Positions 8,274 through 14,979 of a stretch of DNA of 39,698 bases are shown here, piece by piece. Source of the DNA: S012-109 sp964425105 (lineage in GTDB: Bacteria > Pseudomonadota > Gammaproteobacteria > SZUA-140); assembly GCA_964425105.1 (NCBI GenBank), contig CAYRLE010000015.1, positions 1-39,698 of the forward strand, written 5' to 3'. The notes under the pieces are model-generated. The model was given only the letters and a program-made list of their open reading frames with translations. It did no database searches and was not told where the DNA came from. A program made the translations under genes and the position numbers. Each line of letters starts with the position of its first letter. Position 1 is the stretch's first letter.

Positions 8274-9218
8274 TCAGTCAGTTGCGGCAACAGCGGCGAG
8301 GGTCATGCGGAGGCCGTCGGGAAAGGCCACAGTGGGCGTCCAGCCGCTGGCCAGGCGCCAGGCCCGGTCGTCACAGACCCAGTCGGGATGACGCAGTTCC
8401 CGCACCTTGCCCAGGGTCAGCATGGGCGGATAACCACCAATGCGCGCCGCCGCTGTGCTCAACAGCGCCATGGCGCGCAGCGCCCATCCGGGCACCGGCA
8501 GCCTGAGTACCGGTCTGCCGCGCAGGGCGACCACCTCGTCCACCACCTCATCCCAACTGTACCCCCGTTGGCGGCCGTCGTGCAGTTCGTAGACACCACC
8601 AGGGCAGTTTTCCAGTTCCAGCCAGCGCAGCACCGCACCGGCCAGATCATCTACATACAGCAGTGAGAAACGCGCCGTCCGCGGACCAAGGATGGGGGCC
8701 ACACCCTTGGCCATCAGCTGGAAAAGCGGCAGCAACTCGCGGTCACCCGGCCCATAGACCGCAGGCGGACGCAGAGCGGTCCATTGCAGATGATCGCCGG
8801 CAGCGGCCAGGACTTCTTCGCCGCGGCGCTTGCTTGCGGCATAGGGCGACAGGCTGGGTTCCCGCGCGGCCAGCGAGGAAAGGGCAAGCAGACGGGGTGG
8901 TGCAGAGCACTCCAGAATGGCCTCCACCAGGCGCGCCACCCCCTGCACATTGACCGGCTCAAAATCCGCCGCCCGCAGACCCCGTACCGCGCCAGCGCAG
9001 TGGACGACAGCAGCAGCATCCGCCACCAGTTGCTGCAGGCTGGCGCGATCCTCCAGAGAGCCGCTCAACCACTGGAGCGCCTGCCCATGATTGGCGGCAG
9101 CAGGTGGCTGGGGAGAACGGCTCAGGGCGCGGACCCGCCAGCCGGCAGCCAGCAGCTGGCGCAGCAGACAACTGCCGATGAAGCCGCTGGCACCGGTAAG
9201 GGCGACGAGGCGGGACAT
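8274..9218 (-). CDS. cerR: CerR-like NAD(P)-dependent extended SDR (ceramide/3-keto-base reductase candidate)
   Basis: A 314-residue extended short-chain dehydrogenase/epimerase. The Rossmann motif TGASGFIG is at residues 8-15, the conserved VVHCAGAVRG lies near 71, the catalytic serine is in ALSSLAA near 114, and the YxxxK pair is Y126/K130 in PYAASK. It follows the acyl-AMP ligase by 27 bp in the same operon. Alone it would be called an epimerase/dehydratase; the spt-acp-ligase context matches CerR of Caulobacter, which reduces the 3-keto group during bacterial ceramide synthesis. A 165-bp gap separates it from the ACP gene, so a second promoter there is possible. Confidence 0.75.
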   Translation of the reverse strand: MSRLVALTGASGFIGSCLLRQLLAAGWRVRALSRSPQPPAAANHGQALQWLSGSLEDRASLQQLVADAAAVVHCAGAVRGLRAADFEPVNVQGVARLVEAILECSAPPRLLALSSLAAREPSLSPYAASKRRGEEVLAAAGDHLQWTALRPPAVYGPGDRELLPLFQLMAKGVAPILGPRTARFSLLYVDDLAGAVLRWLELENCPGGVYELHDGRQRGYSWDEVVDEVVALRGRPVLRLPVPGWALRAMALLSTAAARIGGYPPMLTLGKVRELRHPDWVCDDRAWRLASGWTPTVAFPDGLRMTLAAVAATD

Positions 9219-9245
9219 CAGGTGTCCCGCAGACAGGAAACGGGC

Positions 9246-11009
9246 TTACTGATCGCCGGCCACAACCGACGGCGCATTCCAGTCATGGGCCTCGATGAAA
9301 TTCTGGCGCGCCTTGGAACGGGACAGTTTGCCGGAAGAGGTCCGCGGCAGGGTATGCAGGGGAACCAGTTCCACGTAACAGTCGATACCCAGCTCCGAAC
9401 GCACCTTCTGCTTCAGGCGACTCACCAGACTAGCCTGGACTGCGGGGTCCTTCTCCCGGCACTGTACCACCATGACCGTGGTTTCTTCCCCACAGGGTCC
9501 GGGGGCGGAAAAGGCCAGGGCATCGCCGGTGCGTACTTCAGGCTGCTGCTCGGCAAGATACTCCAGGTCCTGAGGCCAGATATTGCGGCCATTGATGATG
9601 ATGAGATCCTTCTGGCGGCCGGTGATCACCAGATTCCCGTCCAGGCGGTAACCGATATCCCCGGTGTTCAGCCAGCCGTCCGCGGACAGAGTCTGACGGG
9701 TGATCTCGGGCTCGCCGAAGTAACCCGACATGACACTGGGACCGCGCAGATAGATGGTGCCGCTCTGACGCTCTGCCAGGGGCCTCCCCTGCTCGTCGCG
9801 AATCTCCACCTCGTAGTCCGGCAGCGACTTGCCACAGATCACGAAGGAACGCAGACGCGGCGAGAGGTCTCTGTCCTTGCTGTCAGCGGGCACTGGCCGC
9901 GCCTCGCGGTGTTTCGCCAGGTGATCGGCATCGATGCAGTCCACTTCCAGGCCCTGGTTCAGGGGCGCAAAACTGATGGCCAGGGAACATTCCGCCATGC
10001 CATAACAAGCCAGGAAAGCCTTGGGATCAAAACCGCTGGGGGCCAGGGCCTCGGCAAAACGGCGCAGGGGCTCGGGGCGTATCATCTCTGCGCCCACGCC
10101 GGCCACCCGCCAGGCGCTGAGGTCCAGCTTGCTGGCCTCCTCCGGCCGCAGGCAGCGCTCCACCAACTCGTAGCCGAAAGGAGGACCGAAAGAGATGCTG
10201 GCCTTGGTGCGGCTCAACAGGCTCAGCCACTGGCGTGGGCGCATGGCGAACTCCCGTGTCCCCAGGTAATCCACAGAGACCTGGGAAGTAACGGGCACCA
10301 GCACCAGGCCCACGAAACCCATATCGTGATAGAAGGGCAGCCAGGAGACGCAACGGTCGCCGGGACCCATCTTGACGCCATGGCGGATGATGCCGGCAAG
10401 ATTGCTCATCACCGTCTCCTGGGTGATCATCACGCCACGGGGGAAACGGGTGCTGCCGGAGGTGTACTGGATATAGGCCAACTCGGTATCCCCCAGCGGA
10501 CGCGGCAATGAGCCGCTCTCCGGATACTGCCCGAAGTCGGCAGGAGTGCCCACAAAGGTCAGCCCCAACCCTGCCGTGGCCTCCTGCAGGAAAGGCAGAA
10601 AGCCGCTGGAGGCGACAGCCACCGAGGCTTGGCAGCTTTCCATCATTACCCGCAACTGCTCCACATAGGCTTGGTGACCACCCAGGCTGATGGGAATAGG
10701 CAATGGCACAGGCACCAAGCCAGCATACTGACAGGCAAAGAAGAAGCGTAGGAAATCAGGATGGGTCTCGGCGACCAGGGCTACCCGCGCACCCCGCTCA
10801 AGCCCCAAGCCCGTGAAACGCCGCGCCAAGGCCAGCGCCTCTTCCCGCAATTGCGCGTAGGAGACCACTGCATATACCTTACCCCGACCGGTGTAGAAAT
10901 TGCACCCTGTAACACCCTGAGCCGCATAATCCAATGCTTCCGCAAGATTGGAAAAATCCGCAGCACGGAACGGCAGCGTATTAGTGGTAGGTGTGGTATC
11001 CAGATCCAA
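9246..11009 (-). CDS. Fatty acyl-AMP ligase / acyl-ACP synthetase
   Basis: A 587-residue ANL-superfamily adenylating enzyme. The P-loop YTSGSTRFPRGV lies at about 182-193; the TRxP form rather than TGxPKG is typical of fatty acyl-AMP ligases that load ACPs instead of CoA. CYGMAECSLA (A5), TGDIGYRLDGNLVITGR (A7/A8) and catalytic K561 in SSGKLSRSKAR (A10) are intact. The start is TTG at 11009, decided by a strong AGGAGG eight bases upstream. As first gene of the leftward operon, behind a good promoter at 11074-11102, it would activate a fatty acid and load the ACP encoded at 7863. Caulobacter ceramide synthesis uses an acyl-ACP synthetase of this kind (recalled). Confidence 0.88.
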   Translation of the reverse strand: MDLDTTPTTNTLPFRAADFSNLAEALDYAAQGVTGCNFYTGRGKVYAVVSYAQLREEALALARRFTGLGLERGARVALVAETHPDFLRFFFACQYAGLVPVPLPIPISLGGHQAYVEQLRVMMESCQASVAVASSGFLPFLQEATAGLGLTFVGTPADFGQYPESGSLPRPLGDTELAYIQYTSGSTRFPRGVMITQETVMSNLAGIIRHGVKMGPGDRCVSWLPFYHDMGFVGLVLVPVTSQVSVDYLGTREFAMRPRQWLSLLSRTKASISFGPPFGYELVERCLRPEEASKLDLSAWRVAGVGAEMIRPEPLRRFAEALAPSGFDPKAFLACYGMAECSLAISFAPLNQGLEVDCIDADHLAKHREARPVPADSKDRDLSPRLRSFVICGKSLPDYEVEIRDEQGRPLAERQSGTIYLRGPSVMSGYFGEPEITRQTLSADGWLNTGDIGYRLDGNLVITGRQKDLIIINGRNIWPQDLEYLAEQQPEVRTGDALAFSAPGPCGEETTVMVVQCREKDPAVQASLVSRLKQKVRSELGIDCYVELVPLHTLPRTSSGKLSRSKARQNFIEAHDWNAPSVVAGDQ

Positions 11010-11073
11010 ATTATTGACCTCCTAGCATACTTATTATTAGTTCAATCCCTGGCCCGCATGGCAAATTGCGGCA

Positions 11074-11102
11074 AATATACCCGGAATATACAGCCATATC
11101 AA
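11074..11102 (-). promoter_or_regulatory. Sigma-70-type promoter of the leftward sphingolipid operon
   Basis: On the minus strand TTGATA (11097-11102), a 17-bp spacer and TATATT (11074-11079) each match the consensus at five of six positions. Transcription would start near 11067, giving a leader of about 58 nt before the TTG start codon at 11009, with AGGAGG properly placed. Confidence 0.75.
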
Positions 11103-11179
11103 GCGCTTAAAAACAAAACCTTCAATGTCACAAAATTTCGTGCCCATACAGGGGCCGCAGCGACCACTCATATATAAAT

Positions 11180-11251
11180 AGCTGCTCCACAAAAACACCG
11201 CAGCGGGCACAATGGGTGCCCGCCGCTCAACAACGAGGAACAGCTGTTTTT
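11180..11251 (+). terminator. Terminator-like hairpin or small-RNA 3' end
   Basis: GCGGGCAC (11203-11210) pairs with GTGCCCGC (11216-11223) around a 5-nt loop. Outer arms AGCTGCTCC (11180-11188) and GGAACAGCT (11237-11245) pair with one mismatch. GTTTTTTC follows at 11246-11253 on the plus strand. No coding gene reads into it from the left, so it may end a small transcript or block antisense readthrough. Confidence 0.4.
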
Positions 11252-11331
11252 TCACTTATAGATATATGAAGGCGGACCCGCTCCGTCCGTACCCCCTGGA
11301 CCGTTGGGTGCACATTTTTGCGGGTTTCTTG

Positions 11332-11359
11332 CAAAAACGCAAATTTAATAACGTTTTTG
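11332..11359. repeat. Inverted repeat, possible operator
   Basis: CAAAAACG (11332-11339) and CGTTTTTG (11352-11359) are perfect inverted 8-mers separated by 12 AT-rich bases. The centre-to-centre distance of about 20 bp suits a dimeric regulator on one face of the helix. It is more than 200 bp from either promoter, so its function is unknown. Confidence 0.35.
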
Positions 11360-11572
11360 TCCTAATGCAAACAATACCGTCACAAAACAGGGAGCGACCT
11401 GTGGCAAAACGCCCACAATTCCCGGTCACCCGCCGGGTGCCTGCTTCTCTTGACGCCCGCACACCCCATATTGTTCCCTGAACAGTCATTGGCGGTGATA
11501 TATGTCCAAGCCTGTTTGTGTCGGCAGGATCCTGAAAAACTTGAACAGGCGCCACATTGCGCAACAGAGCGG

Positions 11573-11603
11573 TTGCTCACAGGCGGATGTTTTGCCTTAT
11601 AAT
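11573..11603 (+). promoter_or_regulatory. Probable promoter of the bCerS-like gene
   Basis: A perfect TATAAT at 11598-11603 is preceded by TTGCTC at 11573-11578 with a long 19-bp spacer. The start of transcription would fall near 11610, which excludes the upstream in-frame start codons and supports ATG 11722 or 11725 as the translation start, with a leader of about 110 nt. Confidence 0.5.
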
Positions 11604-11721
11604 GCAGCATGCTCCATCAGCCATTGTTTTTTACCACCCATATCCCTATGCCCTCTGCGACACAGCACCAACCCCAGGCGCGGCCTCGACCCTGCCCATC
11701 CACCGTGATGGCAAAGCGCCC

Positions 11722-12876
11722 ATGATGGCAGGGAAGCAGGCAGCGGCCATCGACATCGTCGCCGTAGACAACCGCAGCGCCCTCCGTGACTTCATCGAAG
11801 TGCCGTGGTCCATCTATCGTGACGACCCTGCCTGGGTGCCCCCCCTGCGCCTGGAACGGCGCCAGCATCTCTCGGACAAGAACCCCTTTTTCCAGCATGC
11901 CCGCTGGCAGGCCTGGCTGGCAGTTCAGGACGGCCGGCCCGTGGGCCGCGTCAGCGCCCAGATCGACCAGCTGTTCCTGGAACGCTATGATCTGCCCTGC
12001 GGCTATTTCGGCATGCTGGAGGCGGGAAACGACGCCGCACTCTTCCAGAAACTCCTCAACACTGCGGAAGACTGGCTGCGCCAGGAAGGCATGAGCCATG
12101 TCAGGGGCCCCTTCAATCTCTCCATCAACGAAGAATGCGGCCTACTGGTGGAAGGCTTCGAAACCCCGCCCTATCTGATGATGGGCCACGCGCGCGACTG
12201 GTATGGCGGCCATATCGAAAGCTGCGGCTACCGGCCCGCCAAGGACCTGCTGGCCTATCAGATCCACCCCGATTTCCCGGCGCCGCCGGTGATGACCAGC
12301 CTGCTCAGGAAAACCCGGCGCCGGGCCACCATCCGGCTCCTCAATCGCAAACGCCTGGCGGAGGATCTGGAAATACTGCGCGACATCTTCAATGATGCCT
12401 GGTCGGGAAACTGGGGCTTCGTCCCCTTCACCGCGGCGGAATTTCGGGAAATCGGCCGCAACCTCACCATGCTGGTCAAGGACGACTTCATCCAGATTGC
12501 CGAGATCGATGGCGAACCGGTGGCATTCATGGTGGCCCTGCCCAATGTCAACGAGATCATCGCCGACCTCGACGGCCGCCTGCTGCCCATCGGCTGGCTG
12601 AAGCTGCTGTGGCGCCTCAAGGTCAAATACCCCCACTCGGCGAGAATCCCCCTGATGGGCGTGCGGCGCCGCTTTCACAACAGTTTCCTGGGCCCCGGCC
12701 TGGCCTTCCTGGTCATCGACGAGGTCCGTCAGGCCCTCGTCAGGCGCGGCATCTCCACCGTGGAGATGTCCTGGATCCTGGAAGACAATGCCGGCATGCG
12801 CAACATCATCGAAACCATCGGCGGCCAGCCCTACAAGCGCTACCGCATCTACGAAAAATCGCTGCTGCCGGCATGA
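11722..12876 (+). CDS. bCerS-like (GNAT-type) ceramide synthase candidate
   Basis: A 384-residue soluble protein. From about residue 10 it reads IVAVDNRSALRDFIEVPWSI, then the ligand-site-like RDDPAWVPPLRLERRQHL, FFQHARWQAWLAVQDGRPVG near 60, VRGPFNLSINEECGLLVEGF near 135, and a C-terminal acyltransferase half with IAEIDGEPVAFMVALPNVNE and MSWILEDNAGMRNIIETIGG. This is the GNAT-like family often annotated as hypothetical, in which Caulobacter bCerS, the N-acyltransferase of ceramide synthesis, was found. The longer frame from 11557 is rejected because it starts upstream of the probable transcription start. ATG 11722 or 11725 is used, without a clear Shine-Dalgarno. Its location, divergent to spt, acp, cerR and the acyl ligase, strongly supports the assignment; it overlaps the next gene by four bases. 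Confidence 0.78.
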   Translation: MMAGKQAAAIDIVAVDNRSALRDFIEVPWSIYRDDPAWVPPLRLERRQHLSDKNPFFQHARWQAWLAVQDGRPVGRVSAQIDQLFLERYDLPCGYFGMLEAGNDAALFQKLLNTAEDWLRQEGMSHVRGPFNLSINEECGLLVEGFETPPYLMMGHARDWYGGHIESCGYRPAKDLLAYQIHPDFPAPPVMTSLLRKTRRRATIRLLNRKRLAEDLEILRDIFNDAWSGNWGFVPFTAAEFREIGRNLTMLVKDDFIQIAEIDGEPVAFMVALPNVNEIIADLDGRLLPIGWLKLLWRLKVKYPHSARIPLMGVRRRFHNSFLGPGLAFLVIDEVRQALVRRGISTVEMSWILEDNAGMRNIIETIGGQPYKRYRIYEKSLLPA

Positions 12877-13760
12877 ACCAGGACGAGGCACAGCAGAGGC
12901 GGTCCGCCGCCAAGCGCAGCGCTTTCAGCGCCATAGTGCTGGGCGGCGACCGCTCGGCCGACGATCCCCTGCTCCAGGCCGCCGGGGTCTGCTGCAAGGC
13001 ACTGATCCCGGTGGCTGGCACCCCCATGGTGCTGCGGGTGCTGGAGGCCCTGCGGCAAAGCCTCTGGGTGGACGAGCGCATCCTCTGCGGCCCACCACGC
13101 CAGGCATGGGAAAACAATGCAGCCATGCGCCAGGCCATGGCGGGCCACGACTTCCGCTGGATCGCAAACCAGAGCTCTCCCAGCCGCAGCGCCGCCCGCG
13201 CCATGGACGAGATCCCCGCCGACAAACCAGTACTGATCACCACTGCAGACCACGCCCTGCTCAACCGCAAGATCATCGATTATTTCTGCAGCCGCGCTCT
13301 GGACAGCGACTACGACGTACTGGTGACGCTGGCCGACTTCCAGCAGGTGACACGCGCCTACCCGGGTGTGAAACGCACCGCCCTGCGCTTCAGTGATGCG
13401 GCTTATAGCGGCTGCAACCTGTTCGCCTTCCTCACCCCCGCCGGGCGGCGCATCGCGGATTTCTGGACCCGCGTGGAAAGCCAGCGCAAGAACCCCTTTC
13501 GGGTCATCGGCGCAGCGGGCTGGATCGCCGTGCTGCGCTACCTCCTCGGCCGTCTCACCCTGGAGGAAGGGCTGCAGCGTATCTCGCGGCGCCTCGGCTT
13601 GCGGGTCGGGGTGGTGGTCATGCCCTACCCACAGGCGGCGGTGGACGTGGACACCGTGCACGACTGGCAACTGGTGGAGCAGATCCTCGCTGCGGCAAAC
13701 GACAGCGACCCTGATCCAGCCCTGGCTGGTCAGCCGCACAACGCTATGAACAGCGATTGA
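12873..13760 (+). CDS. NTP-transferase-like (MobA/GlmU-type) nucleotidyltransferase
   Basis: A 295-residue protein. The first domain has SAIVLGGDRSADDP near residue 17, a variant of the GxGxRM nucleotide loop, then KALIPVAGTPMVLRVLEAL with the conserved lysine and VAGTPM, and DKPVLITTADHALL near 115, matching the metal-binding region of NTP transferases. It starts at ATG 12873 inside the stop of the bCerS-like gene (ATGA overlap), so translation is coupled. The tight pairing suggests it makes a nucleotide-activated head group or precursor for the ceramide. Anionic sphingolipid head-group genes are known near the Caulobacter pathway (recalled), but this enzyme's substrate cannot be read here. 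MobA is less likely because the typical MobA N-terminal loop is not intact. Confidence 0.65.
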   Translation: MNQDEAQQRRSAAKRSAFSAIVLGGDRSADDPLLQAAGVCCKALIPVAGTPMVLRVLEALRQSLWVDERILCGPPRQAWENNAAMRQAMAGHDFRWIANQSSPSRSAARAMDEIPADKPVLITTADHALLNRKIIDYFCSRALDSDYDVLVTLADFQQVTRAYPGVKRTALRFSDAAYSGCNLFAFLTPAGRRIADFWTRVESQRKNPFRVIGAAGWIAVLRYLLGRLTLEEGLQRISRRLGLRVGVVVMPYPQAAVDVDTVHDWQLVEQILAAANDSDPDPALAGQPHNAMNSD

Positions 13761-13763
13761 TTT

Positions 13764-13782
13764 TGGTGGGCGTTGCCCACCA
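13764..13782. terminator. Hairpin just after the nucleotidyltransferase gene
   Basis: TGGTGGGC (13764-13771) and GCCCACCA (13775-13782) form a perfect 8-bp stem around GTT, starting four bases after the stop codon. No T-run follows on the plus strand, so it may be a Rho-assisted or RNA-stabilising hairpin rather than a classic terminator. Confidence 0.45.
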
Positions 13783-13798
13783 GAACATCCGCTTATGC

Positions 13799-13868
13799 GT
13801 GAGGAGTGAGGTGTAAGGGGTGAGGCGTAGTCGCGTCTCAATCCCGCACCTCACACCTTACTCCTCAC
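13799..13868. repeat. GTGAGGAGTGAGG-type inverted repeat
   Basis: The 20-bp arms 13799-13818 and 13849-13868 are inverted with two mismatches, one of them a G-T wobble, around a 30-bp spacer. The units are variants of GTGAGGAGTGAGGTGTAAGG. A related degenerate motif occurs at 18822-18896. Both copies follow the ends of plus-strand operons, so a terminator-like or REP-like role is possible. Confidence 0.6.
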
Positions 13869-14034
13869 GAAAAGTAACCACTACCGTTTCTTGGCAAGCG
13901 ATCCCTACGGACCAGGAACTTCTCCCCTTTCTCCAAGCTACCCTATGCTACGGAACTTTTTCCGCCTGCCACGATCTTTTATTTTCAGACCAATCAGGGA
14001 GCAAAACAACACAGTACAAACAGGAGCCAGCAGG

Positions 14035-14979
14035 ATGATCGAGGTTGACGGACTGACTCGCCGCTATGGCGACTTTACTGCAGTGGATCAGGTTTCCTTC
14101 CGTATCCGGCAAGGAGAAATCGTCGGTTTGCTGGGCCACAACGGCGCCGGCAAAACCACTATCATGAAAATGCTCACCGGCTTTCTGGAACCCAGCGCCG
14201 GTGAGATCTGCATCGACGGCCTGGACATCAAGGCCCGGCGCGAGGCGATCCAGAAAAACATCGGCTACCTGCCCGAGAATTGCCCGCTCTACCCGGAAAT
14301 GACCGTCATCGACTACCTCGACTATGCCGCCGCCCTGCACGCCATCCCCGAGGCACAGCGCGTGGCGCGCCTGCGCGCAGCCATCGCCCGCACCGAACTG
14401 GAAGACAAGGCCGCCCAACCCATCGCCACCCTGTCGCGGGGCCTGCGCCAGCGGGTGGGCGTGGCCCAGGCCATTCTCCATGAGCCGGGCATCCTGATCC
14501 TCGACGAACCCACCAACGGCCTCGACCCCACCCAGATCCGCCACATGCGCGACCTGATCCGGGAGTTGGCGCACAACGCCACCGTCATCATCTCCACCCA
14601 TATCCTGCAGGAGGTGCAGGCGGTATGCGACCGGGTCATCATCATCCGCAACGGCCGCAAGGCCCTGGACGCCAGCCTCACGGAACTGCGCCAGGGAGGA
14701 CGCCTGTTGATAACTCTGGATGCGCCTCCCGAGCGTGCCCAGCCCCTGCTGATGGAGGGTGCCGGCATTGCGGCGGTGGAAGTGCTGGCAAGCAAGGACG
14801 GCCACCACCACTATGCCCTCAGCCTCGATGACCCCCATGACGACGAGGCAGCCCCGCTGCTGGCGCAGCGCCTCACCCACGAGGGCCTGCGCCTCTATGC
14901 CCTGCAACGCGAGAGCCGCGACCTGGAGAGCGTGTTCGGTGAGATCAGCGCCCAGGAAGGAGGTGCTGCCCATGTCTGA
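14035..14979 (+). CDS. ABC transporter ATP-binding protein (GldA-like)
   Basis: A 314-residue ATPase. Walker A is GHNGAGKTT at 34-42, the signature is LSRGLRQRVGVAQ near 135, Walker B is ILILDEPTNGLDP near 155, and the H-loop is IISTHILQEVQ. The C-terminal 90 residues form a regulatory extension typical of the GldA/CcmA-like ABC-2 class. ATG 14035 follows AGGAG and begins MIEVDGLTRRYG; the longer frame from 13891 lacks a ribosome site. It overlaps the permease gene by eight bases. It pairs with the GldF-GldG fusion, a transport system known from Bacteroidetes gliding but widespread elsewhere with unknown substrate. Confidence 0.9.
   Translation: MIEVDGLTRRYGDFTAVDQVSFRIRQGEIVGLLGHNGAGKTTIMKMLTGFLEPSAGEICIDGLDIKARREAIQKNIGYLPENCPLYPEMTVIDYLDYAAALHAIPEAQRVARLRAAIARTELEDKAAQPIATLSRGLRQRVGVAQAILHEPGILILDEPTNGLDPTQIRHMRDLIRELAHNATVIISTHILQEVQAVCDRVIIIRNGRKALDASLTELRQGGRLLITLDAPPERAQPLLMEGAGIAAVEVLASKDGHHHYALSLDDPHDDEAAPLLAQRLTHEGLRLYALQRESRDLESVFGEISAQEGGAAHV

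Larger units (their letters stand above)
11010..11721. other. 712-bp divergent regulatory region of the sphingolipid cluster
   Basis: No convincing gene lies here. It is markedly richer in A/T than its flanks, especially 11030-11190 and 11240-11370. It holds the leftward promoter at 11074-11102, a stable hairpin with a T-run at 11180-11251, an inverted repeat at 11332-11359 and a probable rightward promoter at 11573-11603. Open frames of 60-90 codons here have poor ribosome sites and no recognisable domain. The size is generous for a simple divergent promoter, leaving room for a small RNA or for activator sites. Confidence 0.6.

Noticed and set aside
11211..11481. An 89-codon plus-strand frame in the sphingolipid control region
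   Set aside because: It starts in the hairpin loop, lacks a ribosome site and has no recognisable motif.
11557..11721. N-terminal extension of the bCerS-like protein
   Set aside because: The probable transcription start near 11610 lies inside this stretch, and the extra residues have no domain character.
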